DNA of 64,000 nt, taken from the NCBI GenBank assembly GCA_943737045.1, contig CALSFV010000250.1, positions 346,001-410,000 of the forward strand, given 5' to 3'. Below are positions 52,012 through 64,000 of this stretch, in pieces; positions within the stretch are counted from its first letter, which is position 1, and each line of letters opens with the position of its first letter. The position numbers and the translations under genes are program-made. The notes under the pieces were generated by a model that was not told the origin of the DNA, searched no databases, and saw nothing but the letters and a program-made list of their open reading frames with translations. The stretch comes from Parapristionchus giblindavisi (Eukaryota; Nematoda; Chromadorea; Rhabditida; Diplogasteridae).

Positions 52012-52640
52012 ACAAGGAACCTCTTACATTAATCCGGCGATAAGAGATGAGTTATAGCTCATATGAAAGCTCTTCTTCTGTAGATTAAGACTATGTACTT
52101 TAAAAATGCAACCGAGGTCTGTGCATGGACCTAAAATTGGAGGAGTGTCTAAAACGCAACGATGCGCGCAATGATTCACTAGTTCCCCGCGTTATCTCTG
52201 CGAGCCAGTGGTATCACAAAGGTAAAGATGAGTAATTGCGGTATGTCTAACGAACTTCGGTTAGGTTAGACTCGCGAAAGATGCAAAACATTAATTGGAA
52301 ACTACTGAAATAGTTTTTTTTTCATGTATGGAGATGGTTCTCCACAGCCGGTTCAAGTACATCATCGTCGACTCTAGCAACTCGCAATTGTAAATTCACT
52401 TTGAAAGGGAGAACGAGGATCGTTCGCTAGCTGTACAACCACTAGTGCGCAGAGATAACGCGGAGAACTAGTGCATCATTGCGCGCATCATTGCGTTTTA
52501 AACACTTCTCCAATTTTAAGTCCGTGCACAGACCTCGGTTGCATTTTTAAAGTACATAGTCTTAATCTACAGAAGAAGGGCTTTCAAATAAGCTATAACT
52601 CATCTCTTATCGCCGGATTAATGTAAAAGAGGTTCCTTGT
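52012..52640. mobile_element. Second ACAAGGA-ended foldback element
   Basis: Arms of about 200 bases (52012-52215, 52437-52640) are inverted. Ends ACAAGGAACCTC and the internal order GGCGA, AGCT-AAAGC, TCTGTAGATTAAGA follow the element at 7,609, so both belong to one family. A decayed GAGCCAGTGGT box stands where the other has its A box. Confidence 0.75.
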
Positions 52641-52715
52641 AAGTGGTCACCTCGTTAAGTTGTCACATCGTTAAGTGGTCACATCGTTAATAGTAAGTGG
52701 TACAACGATAAGCTG
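52640..52715. repeat. Short tandem repeat GTGGTCACATCGTTAA
   Basis: Three to four imperfect units directly follow the foldback at 52,012. Confidence 0.7.
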
Positions 52716-52751
52716 GTCGAGTGGGGACGAGAACGGCAATAGATTTTGTAA

Positions 52752-52816
52752 GAGATGAGGATCGAACCATCACCCTTTCGATTGACAGTCAAATGCTTTC
52801 ACCACTCGACCATCTC
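52752..52816 (-). repeat. tRNA-like fragment
   Basis: Contains GGTCGAGTGGTG (A-box-like), a 5-bp anticodon stem with loop CTGTCAA (GTC in the anticodon position) and GGTTCGATCC (B box). The outer GAGATG/CATCTC pairs, but the T stem is disrupted, so it is a pseudo-tRNA or SINE head. Confidence 0.5.
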
Positions 52817-53629
52817 AACGAATGGAATGCATGCGAAAAAAACTGCTCGCTGGTCAGGTGCACCAATGCACAGCGTTCTCATGACTTTCAAAGCAAGAAC
52901 GACCGCTCAACATACAAACTCTCTCGAATACAATGGTCTCTCCTTTGTCTTGCTTTGGAAGAAAAACAGCTTGGACCAGAATACTGTGAATGGCAAGTCG
53001 TCCATTGTCAGGAGGAAGGGACTCCGGAATGAGTCCATGGTGCGCTCTCCCTCCTCCAGAAGTCTCTGCCTCTGTCCTGAAGTCTCTCCCTCTGTGTCTG
53101 TCTCAGCATCTGTCTGCAGCTCAAGTGTAAACATGAAATCACTTAAAAAATGGCCAAGCAATTGTCAGACCACTGTGAAAACACGTGAATTATGAAATTT
53201 TGTTGAATTGAGCTCAATTAGTGGTCGAAAAAAAGTTGCAAAAATTTGATGTCGGGAGGCGGACTCGAACCCGGGTCGCTAACTTAGCTAACGCGAACGC
53301 TAGCTAACGATAGTTTTTCGCGAAAAAGTGAATGCCTGGCATGTCGGACAGACTGGAGACTATTTTTATCGGATTCTCCATACAATTTTGCATAAACAAG
53401 GTAATTTCTAGGGGGCGGCCGCCATTGGAACATGGCGAAAATATTTTTTGAAAATAGAGATCACCCTTTTTTTCGACATTTTCTTCTGTTTCTCGAATAG
53501 CAGAGCACCTACACCTTCGAAAATGTAGATCCTGAAACAACTTTTCAAGCTCAATCGAATGGTGTATAGCATGAGGGGTTAATATTACGTTGAAAATTCC
53601 GAAGATCAAAGATCAAAGATCAACCTACG
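52817..53629. other. Repeat-derived sequence without a gene
   Basis: The part 52,880-53,000 (GAACGACCGCTCAACATA, then TTGGACCAGAATACTGTGAA) is related to 22,605-22,705, so it is a dispersed repeat. A tRNA-like B box follows at 53,261. Confidence 0.5.
53251..53320 (-). repeat. tRNA-like fragment
   Basis: The minus strand carries GGGTTCGAGTCC, a good B box, with CCCGG/ CCGCC partners nearby; the upstream half is an AGCTAGCGTTCGCG palindrome rather than a normal anticodon arm. Confidence 0.4.
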
Positions 53630-53757
53630 GGTCCAATTTTTTGGCTGAAGTGTATCCCACCCCTAGGCACTCTGCCCTGAAAGTTTGAGCGAAATCGGAC
53701 CATTTTGAAAATACTGTGCCACCCCTTCCGACGTTCTTACAGAGACCGCGTTTTAAT
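53630..53757. repeat. Dispersed repeat, copy 1
   Basis: TTTTTTGGCTGAAGTGTAT-CCACCCCTAGG to CTTACAGAGACCGCGTTTT. An inverted relative lies at 63,785-63,915. Confidence 0.65.
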
Positions 53758-54012
53758 CAATCAACCAAAAAAAAGAGATGCAGAACATGAGATGTTAGAT
53801 ATTAGATATGAGGGATATACAAGAACTAACAATAAGAGCGAAAACATATAGATGACGAATATGTACAATTATATTTAGGATAAAGTATTTTGGATATATA
53901 TGTATATATCAATATATCAATTTCTTACCATGCTGAATGAAATATTAGAAGCGACAAAGAGTCGAACTGAAAGATGAAAGATGAAATGTAACTTTTATGT
54001 AACAGTAGGTCG

Positions 54013-55290
54013 ATGTCATGGACTGTAGCGTGCTATACACTGTTGGTAAATTTTTACTACTCCAGTCAAGCTAACCTCGTCGTGATAACTTTGGATAGTC
54101 GTTTGTTCACGACTTGGTTGACTAGTATCTTTGTTATTCCAAAAAAGGAAGGGAGGAAAGCGTACTATAGTCAATATACGTCCATTAATAGATTCATTAG
54201 ATATGATCATTTCTAAATGGAATGTGCTAACATACTTACTGGAATCTTTGTACAAGGTTTCGTATGCGCTAAGACCGATCTTAAGGATGCGTTTTTAAGT
54301 TTTAAATCCATCCTTCTTACCAGAAATATCTTTCTTTCCAGGTTGAAAATCGGGTTTACAGATAGATACAGGTCTTTGCCTTTTGGGCTATCCACAGCTC
54401 ATCATCTATAGTAAAATGATAGCATCCGTGATTGAACACCTAAGTTAATAGAGTATTAGTTCTTTAATTAACATGGAAGATTGTTTGATGGTAGTTAATT
54501 CCCTGAAAACTATTGTTGAGAAAAGTCGTCTTGGCTAGTATTCTCATGGTGACACTAGAACAGCTAGTAAACTATGAAAAATCTCATACTACCCTCGATA
54601 ATAGATTTTCTTGGAATTAGAATAAATGCTGTGAACATGATTTTTTTTAATCCCTGAATTGAAATCTTCGCGTATCATTGCCGAAGTTCAATCAATTCGC
54701 TCAAAAGAGTATTAGCCAGACTCGAGCTGGTTACGTCTCTTGGGAGAATCAATTCAACATCAACAGCATCTAAGATATCCACATAGCACACTCGCTTTCA
54801 TCAAAGACATTATGGTCTAATTTCTCGTCCATTACATTATGCCTTAACGTTAACGATGAAATCTTAACGATGAAAGCTTAGTCTTGAACAGAAGATGAGT
54901 GAACCGTGGATGAAAAAGAGTATCACATTATTATACTCGAAATGCGAGCTTGCTTCTGTGGCTTGAAGTCTTTCGCTTTAGTTTTGAAAGGGAAATTCAT
55001 ATAACTGCAATTAGATAACAGAACTGCAGTGACGTTCATAATTCTGAAATACGCTACAAAAAGCCTTGATCTTCTTAAAGTAAATAAGGATATCTGACAA
55101 TGGTCTCGAAACTATTTCATTCCTTTACGCCAATAATATTCCAGGAAGATCCTATGTTGAAGCTCATGAAGAATCTAGACTTTTTCTCGAGGAGAAATTG
55201 TCCTTGATTAATTCTTCAGATCGTCTTTTTGGAGAATTCAGCATCGATATGCTTCCGAAAAATGTTCTTCCTATTCACTTGGCAAAATGA
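54013..55290 (+). pseudogene. Decayed DIRS/PAT-like retroelement, RT and RNase H region
   Basis: Several frames on the plus strand carry reverse transcriptase blocks in the right order: SIFVIPKKEGRK, YDHF(stop)ME, KTDLKDAFLS, LPFGLSTA, then IIDFLGIRINAVNM and VLARLELVTSLGRIN. They are followed by an RNase H-like part (EMRACFCGLKSFALVLKG, LDNRTAV in another frame). This block order and wording resemble tyrosine-recombinase retroelements of the DIRS/PAT group, known from nematodes. Stops and frameshifts interrupt every block and no recombinase domain was seen. It ends about 150 bases before the TTAA-ended foldback. A Pao or Gypsy origin is less likely because of the DLKDAFLS and LPFGLS wording. 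Confidence 0.68.
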
Positions 55291-55446
55291 TTCTGGTTCT
55301 CTCGCTCTAGACGTTTTTGCTCACGCAAGGAAGCGTGATATAGTGGCGAGAGAGCGTGCGGAATTGAGAGAGTGCGAGGGAGCGCGCGGCGTAAACAGCT
55401 CCTCGTGATAATGAGTTGAAGAATCGCTGTGACACGGTGTAGGATC

Positions 55447-57127
55447 TTAACACGGGTCTCCTGTAAAAGTGTAGCAAAATCGGCCCTTTCTGCCACTAGG
55501 AAAAAATTTTTGTCTCCGATTTTGATGAAAGTTCTTTGGTAGATGTGGTTGGGGGCCATGAGAAGGCCTAGCTACTTGATTTGGCCAAAATCGCAGATTA
55601 TCGATTTTTTGTGATCTACCCTGAAAATGATCATAACTCGGTTAATTTTCATTGTACAACGAGCTGACAGGTGTCATTCGAACCGAATTTTAATGCTCTC
55701 CAAAAAGGTTATCAATGACCCGTTCTCTACGAAGTCGTCTTCATGGTGAAAAATGTGAAAACCGATTCTTTTACCTAAAAGGTGACCTGTTCTCGAAACT
55801 TTTCTCTTGGGATCATCCGTTTTATTGCACAAATTATGTTTTCAAACCACGCACAATATCACTATGTAGTTCGTTGCCCGTATCTCTTGGCCCGGAGGGT
55901 CGATTACTAGATCGCTCATGGACTTTTTTTTTCATTTTTTATCACTTTCGGTATTTTGATCGTATCTCACTTCAAGGTTGTCCAATCACCTTTTCAAAAA
56001 AATGAAAATGATTCTCTCGAAATGGAGATTGAAAAGTTTTCTGTTGTCCAAATTGTTACATCATGCCGTTTTCGAGTTATTAATGTAAAACTGCTCCAAT
56101 TTCGATTTTTACCGCTTTCATGTGAAAAGACATGTTTTTCCTATCAAAATTCAATCAATTCGACGAATAAGTTTACTTCACAATAGAAACTGTAATAATA
56201 CGATGAAGATGGATGAGGGATTGAGGATGAAGTACAAGTACACGAGAATGATCTGACCGTCTCCTGCGATATATGATTGGATATATGACAGTGATGAAGA
56301 CTTTGTTCTCGGACGATTCCCCGGAGTTATCTAATACCCTCGTATTTGACTAGTGAAGTTGATATATGCACAGTGTTTGCTCAAATATATGACAGTTTCT
56401 ATTGTGAAGTAAACATATTCGTCGAATTGATTGAATTTTGATAGGAAAAACATGTCTTTTCACATGAAAGCGGTAAAAATCGAAATTGGAGCAGTTTTAC
56501 ATTAATAACTCGAAAACGGCATGATGTAACAATTTGGACAACAGAAAACTTTTCAATCTCCATTTCGAGAGAATCATTTTCATTTTTTTGAAAAGGTGAT
56601 TGGACAACCTTGAAGTGAGATACGATCAAAATACCGAAAGTGATAAAAAATCGACAAAGTCCATGAGCGATCTAGTAATCGACCCTCCGGGCCAAGAGAT
56701 ACGGGCAACGAACTACATACTGATATTGTGCGTGGTTTGAAAACATAATTTGTGCAATAAAACGGATGATCCCAAGAGAAAAGTTTCGAGAACAGGTCAC
56801 CTTTTAGGTAAAAAAATCTGTTTTTCGCGTTTTTCACCATGAAGACGACTTCGTAGAGAACGGGTCATTGATAACCTTTTTGGAGAGCATTAAAATTCGG
56901 TTCGAATGACACCTGTCAGCTCGTTGTACAATGAAAATTAACCGAGTTATGATCATTTTCAGGGTAGATCACAAAAAATCGATAATCTGCAATTTTGGCC
57001 AAATCAAGTAGGTAGGCCTTCTCATGGCCCCCAACCACATCTACCAAAGAACTTTCATCAAAATCGGAGATAAAAATGTTTTCCTAGTGGCAGGCGTTGC
57101 TACACTTTTACAGGAGACCCGTGTTAA
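55447..57127. mobile_element. 1.68-kb TTAA-ended foldback
   Basis: TTAACACGGGTCTCCTG at the left, its inverse at the right. Arms (55447-56193, 56392-57127) are highly similar, the loop is about 200 bases. Mirror open frames (55715-56186 in two frames, 56840-56399) exist because the arms are copies; no domain was recognised. TTAA ends fit a piggyBac-like origin (inference). Confidence 0.85.
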
Positions 57128-59414
<2,287 letters not shown>

Positions 59415-59888
59415 TTATCTACGCCCGAGAGCGCAACGAGAACAATTAGAAAATACGAGTGAAACATAATGATACATGATGATAATGACTCTCATAAATA
59501 CTATGGTGAATAAAAGGTTGTGGGGGGTGCATAAGGTAAGAAATATATAGAGATTAATCAATCAGGCAAACTGGGCTCATCTTGTCATCGTCTGGTCTTT
59601 CTCTCATGGTGGGAGTGAGAGTAGGAGGAATTAACCGAGGAAGAGGACTCGGTGACCAGGTTGACTCTGCTCCGAGAACCAGATGCTAGACAGCTAATGG
59701 GTATGGGTGGTGCTGAATTAAAGAGATATTCTAGAGGGAGAAGGGGATGAATGCTATGACAAGGGGATAAATATAGATGTGCAACTATTAATGAAGATAT
59801 TGATACAATTGCCGATAAACGGTAAACTTGGGCAAATCTAATTGTGATAATCTATTTTTGTATACATTTAAACTAGGTGAGCAATGTA

Positions 59889-61219
59889 CAGGGTGCGTGA
59901 TAATTACGGGCACTCGAACTTTTATCAATATCTCCCCTTAGAATGCGATTTGAGCAACCAGTTTCATACCATTCTTTATTCAGTCATTTAGTAACAAGAA
60001 CATATAACTGGATTTCGATTTGCCTCCCATTCGCTTTGGAGCTAGGCCGAAATAGCTTTTCGTTTGCAATCGGCAATTTACGGTGATTGTCATCGTCGAC
60101 GGTATCCCATGCTCAGAAGAGAGCCGATTTCAGGCTGAACAGAGTCGTGCACTCGGTAGAGGATATCTTGCTCTCCAGAACCCCCCATACGGCCAAGTTC
60201 AGGTTATTCTTAGTCACGGGAATTTTTCATTCATTTTGAGCCATGTAAGTTCTGATCACTTGGTCGGTTTTGGCCTCGAATGTATGTCTGGGTGAGCAAT
60301 CCTGCTGCAGCGTCCAAAAGCGCCTACCGAAGTGAGAATTGGTCCAAGAGAGGAGTACCTCTTTCAGGATGTGATTCACGTAGTAGTTCTTATTTGCATT
60401 TATGCATGACGACGCAAAGACGAGAGGAATCCGACTGGTCGAGAAGAGACCCTCCTACACCAGCACATTGGCAGGATACGAGGTTGACCGGTGATGTCAC
60501 CTAGTTTGGTAGATTCCTTGGACTCATGGTCTATGATTATGTCGTTGAGAGTATTGAAATTAAAATCGAGGGTAAAAATTTATTCGTCAATAAAGAGAAC
60601 GCTGAAATATTCGTAAATGTTATTGTTATGTTATGTAAATGTTACAAATGTTATGTAAATGTTACACCGGTCGAGAAAGATAGGCCATCGCATTCTTCGC
60701 AGATTGATCTGAGGATCGTTCAAACCAAGCAGTTTACATTACTTATATAGGTGCTACTTCAGGTAATATTTGACGATCTTACGAATAAAGAAGTCAAAGA
60801 TATCGAGCTTTCGACCATATGGGCCATGCACCGCGTGGAGTTACAGTAGATCATCTGGCGAATTATCTCACGGTTTTGGGGTGAAGTTGCAGACACCGGC
60901 GTCCCTCTTCCTCGATGGTCACCTTCCGTGCCGAGTTCATGATACCGTCGGTTTGCGTGGTAGACGGTTCTACCGGGAAAGTTGAGTCGAAAGAAGATGT
61001 TGGCGGGCTGGATTCGTTCTCTATAGAGGGTCAGGATAGTAGATCTCATCGGGTTTGCCTTCGCCATTACTGACTAAATAAACTAATCGGATTGAAACCT
61101 CGAATGCTTTTATACGAAAGGTCGCACGTCATAATAATGCAATTGGTTTTGCGAAATATTGATTAGCCGCTATTGAGCAATCTGATACAATCGAGTGCCC
61201 GTAATTTTCACGCACCCTG
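59889..61219 (-). mobile_element. Tc1/mariner-type transposon with 29-bp terminal repeats
   Basis: The ends are CAGGGTGCGTGA and its inverse, matching at 28 of 29 bases, with a TA dinucleotide on each side (59887-59888 and 61220-61221), the Tc1/mariner target duplication. Length is about 1.33 kb, usual for the family. It lies inside the LINE relic, so it is the younger insertion. The good terminal repeats contrast with a broken transposase, so it may have been moved in trans. Confidence 0.9.
60020..61067 (-). pseudogene. Broken mariner transposase
   Basis: The start (61067) opens a 102-residue frame with a helix-turn-helix region (RSTILTLYRE, GRTVYHANRRYHELG) and a GRGTPVSATS linker of the GRPR type. 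Later blocks occur in other frames: FIDE(stop)IFTLDFNFNTLND for the first catalytic Asp block, FGRRFWTLQQDCSPRHTF for the second (W-LQQD-APAH type), and NLNLAVWGVLESKI near the C-terminus (DLNP-WG-LE-K type). Multiple frameshifts and stops separate them, so it is inactive. Confidence 0.85.
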
Positions 61220-61528
61220 TACATGAGATGGCAATTCACTTAATAATCTAGCTACTCTTCTAGAAAAACAATTGAATCGTGGTCTAATGAACTCAACATG
61301 TATTCCGAAAGTATGTGATCTATCTCTGAGGGGTCTAAATGTGAAGAATCTATTTCTATCTAGAACTGCATCGCCATTCATAATCCTACGGGCGAAAATT
61401 AAGTCAGTGATGACTCTCCTCTCATAAAGCGCTTGAAGACCAAGAATAGACAGACGATTTGAGTAGGAAGGAAGACCAAGAGGATAAGAAGGAGATGGAT
61501 AGATTAAAATATTGGTTTTTCCGGACAA

Positions 61529-63168
61529 ATTATAGCTTGTTGTAGATTGCTGCAGAGTTTTTCGACTAGGTATTGTAGCCTAAGCAATTCTGCATCGATT
61601 TCACTTAAAACTGGGTTCTCCACGTTAGACCCAGTTGTCGAATTTTTCGCTTGAATTTCCGTCATCGATGGTTTTCCCGAACAAATGCTTTATTTTCCAA
61701 AGGATTCGTGCGGAATTGTGGTCTACACAAAGTTTCGAGGTGAGGCCAGTAAAATGACACAAGAAGCCCATCACTTGGAACAATTTGAAAATTTCGATTT
61801 TCATGACCCCGGGGTCATGGTACGAAAATTTCAAAATTTTTCAAGTTTGAAATGTTTTCATTTATGTAGCTTATTGTGAAGTACTAATGATGTTAATAAT
61901 ATTCAGCCAATGCTCAATGGCTTATCTCTCCTTTCAAACATTTTTTTCGAAAATTTTCATTCTGATTGCGTGCGAAAAATCAGAATTGTGTTTGAATCAG
62001 CTTCCAACTTGTTTTCTGTAACATTCTGCCATAGTACTGTGCAGTGTACATAATCAATATGAAAATCGTTTATTTTCGAAAATTCAAAAAATTCAATTCG
62101 AGTGATACTTTTTCGGCCAATTTCTGAAATAGTGCAGTTTGTCGACTCGAATGCTGCGACATTGAGCAAATGACAATGACAATGTGAAGTTTCATGATGA
62201 GTAAACATAGTAGAACTGAAATCCCGCAATTCGGCTCACTTTAAAAAAATCGATTTCCATGACCCCTTTGGATCATGGCAAAAAAAATTAAAGATGTATA
62301 GAGTTGGAATAATGTGTATGTTAGATATAATGCTAATCATGAACACAATGATTCTTATGAGTGTTTTAAATAAAGGTAGCGTGTGGTATCGAACAGATTT
62401 AATCGAAATATGCTTCAACTAGACCAACGAGAATTAATTATTCTTCTCATTCAACGCTAATTTTAGTTTCACATTATTCCAACTCTATACATCTTTAATT
62501 TTTCATGTAACTTCGCTACTTCTTCATAGATCCTCGTCCCTATAGTCATAAATTCTTTTAGTGAGAATGAACATTACGTACGCATGGATTGGGATGATTT
62601 ACAAAGGAAATTCGATGAGAAATATAAGGAAAAGTGAAGTAGAGGAAAAGAAAAGAGATATCTAGGATGTTTCTATCTTCGAGACTATAGCTAATGTGAG
62701 CTCTACCCTATTTATTCTTGCTGGCCGTAACACGTTGAACTTCCTTGCACATTCCTACGCGTATAGAATTCAGCGATCGATCTCTGTTCATTAATGATTT
62801 GCTGGCAAAGTATCATTTGAGTACGTCCTGATTGCTGTAGCTTTAGTTATTCTCCCCTGCCGTTAACAACTCAGTTTTCGTGTTCTACAACATCTATAGA
62901 TCCACTGCATACATCATGTTTATAAATGGAATTGAAATACGCTTTACAAAGAGCGATAAAAATTTTAACAAAATATCACGGAAAAATCGAATATTAGCAA
63001 AATCGAAAATTTCGCAATATTTGTATTTCTTTTCGAGGACTTGACTTCTACTACAGGTGGTAGTAAGACGCAACATGTATATGATGTAGGAGCCATATCA
63101 AGTTAAATCGATCCTTGCTGGAAATATTCTTTGAAAAATAAAATATGATATAATTTTGTCGTCTACTG
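61529..63168. other. Gene-poor stretch right of the LINE relic
   Basis: Contains a perfect 18-base palindrome CATGACCCCGGGGTCATG (61,802-61,819) and the inverted repeat at 62,258. No gene was recognised. Confidence 0.45.
62258..62515. repeat. Inverted repeat with 35-base arms
   Basis: ATTAAAGATGTATAGAGTTG in the left arm returns inverted at about 62,475-62,505. The loop has no recognised content. Confidence 0.7.
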
Positions 63169-63763
63169 TACCGTCAAAACGAAAAAAAGTGAAACATTTT
63201 TTAAATATTTTGAAAAATTTTGACAAAAGTTCACAAGATTCCCTGTTTGAGCATTTTTCACGATCTTAATGATGTATTATCTAAGGGTTTTCATTGTGGA
63301 TGTGTTTGCCCAATACAGTTATGCACGACAAAAGTGAAAAAAATAATCGGGAACGCTCCACAGCAGAATTGGTATACTGTAGCACACTGTAGAATCATAC
63401 TGTAAAATTGCTGCCATCGAGCTTTTTTCGTCTAATAATGGTTATATATAGCATTACCTGACCCTATAGCGAATTTGCACTGTTTGAAGCTTGGTAAAGA
63501 TCAGGCTGCAAAAGTGGTATACTGTAGAAAATCCTACCGTATACCAGTTTCACAAAACAGCGTTCACAGTGATTTATTTCAAAATTATTCTTCACAGGTA
63601 AATTAGGCAAGCTCAAAGATGCTCAAATACCCTATTATCTAATAAAAAACTAGCAACCCCATTTAGACATCATGATTCAAAATTCTCAAAATCTTGTGAA
63701 CTTTTGTCAAAATTTTTCAAAATTTTTGACAAATGTTTCACTTTTTTTGGTTTTGACGGTATA
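63169..63763. mobile_element. 0.6-kb foldback
   Basis: TACCGTCAAAACGAAAAAAAG and the inverse at the other side, then GACAAAAGTTCACAAGAT in both arms. The middle contains TATACTGTAG words. Confidence 0.8.
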
Positions 63764-63784
63764 TTTGAGAGACTCACCTACTCT

Positions 63785-63920
63785 TTTAAAACGCGCTCTC
63801 TGTAAGGGCGGAGGGGTGAGGGCACAAAGTTTCAAAATCATCCTAGACCATTCATATTTGGTGGTTAGTGTCCCTAGGGGTGGTATACACTTCAGCCAAA
63901 AAATCATTATGTCGCGCACT
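63785..63920. repeat. Dispersed repeat, copy 2 (inverted)
   Basis: AAAACGCGCTCTCTGTAAG to CCTAGGGGTGGTATACACTT, then CAGCCAAAAAAT, matches the inverse of 53,630-53,757. Confidence 0.65.
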
Positions 63921-64000
63921 GTAGCTTAATTTTCAGAATGGAGGAATGGAGGAAAAAGAATGGAGAAAAAAATACAGAATGGAGGTAATTGTTGATTGAA

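Larger units (their letters stand above)
59788..61528 (-). pseudogene. LINE reverse-transcriptase C-terminus, split by a mariner insertion
   Basis: Minus-strand frame 61528-61222 contains SYSNRLSILGLQALYERRVI, TDLIFARRIMNG and a tail of the form R-x-x-R-LLSELPSHV. This is the usual C-terminal end of CR1- or RTE-type LINE polymerases (NRL..L.L..L..RR...DL.F...I..G). At HV the frame enters the mariner element. On the other side of the mariner the frame resumes without loss at 59886 (HCSPSLNVYKNRLSQLDL) and stops at 59790-59788. The pre-insertion reading frame is therefore intact through this part. Only the C-terminus remains; sequence beyond about 61,600 is not recognisable. Confidence 0.66.

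Noticed and set aside
52752..52816. tRNA-Asp gene (GTC in the anticodon position)
   Set aside because: T stem does not pair properly and acceptor is incomplete; more likely a tRNA-derived fragment.
52721..53195. Plus-strand frames of 103 and 146 codons
   Set aside because: They run through a dispersed repeat and a tRNA-like fragment; no start context or domain.

Overview
This is nuclear DNA of a nematode. Two intact major sperm protein (MSP) genes are present, a family known only from nematodes. All genes have short exons split by introns, and two starts lie a few bases after a splice acceptor, as expected for trans-spliced nematode messages. A rhabditid or diplogastrid nematode outside Caenorhabditis is likely; the species cannot be fixed from sequence alone.

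Left part (1-41.3 kb): two minus-strand genes. An ANKRD11/12-like ankyrin-repeat nuclear protein starts at 24,104 and runs off the left edge. Eleven exons keep one reading frame (about 390 residues seen), and an 11.5-kb intron splits its third ankyrin repeat. Upstream of it, SNX27 (41,313-25,764) is complete: 17 exons in one frame give 612 residues with PDZ, PX and FERM-like domains.

Middle (44.9-51.4 kb): a complete plus-strand TOLLIP gene (8 exons, 261 residues, C2 and CUE domains), divergent from snx-27, then two tandem MSP genes encoding the same 127-residue protein. SNX27 and TOLLIP are both endosomal sorting proteins that bind phosphoinositides.

Right part (51.4-64 kb): no intact host gene was recognised. 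It holds transposon remains: a DIRS/PAT-like reverse transcriptase and RNase H relic, a large TTAA-ended foldback element, a LINE C-terminus broken by a Tc1/mariner element, an AT microsatellite that is probably the LINE tail, and tRNA-derived fragments.

The introns are filled with repeats. Most notable are short elements with CATA-type ends and 8-bp target duplications (hAT-type MITEs, three sequence families), TTAAAGG-ended palindromes, large foldbacks (two carrying tRNA-like polymerase III promoters), GA and TAA microsatellites, and a recurring intronic vocabulary (TACGGTA, TTTGATC, ATTGATTTATTG). This vocabulary tends to lie in a fixed orientation relative to the gene and is built into many 5' splice sites. 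All exon borders were read by hand from frame, splice signals and homology recalled from known families; none has transcript support here.
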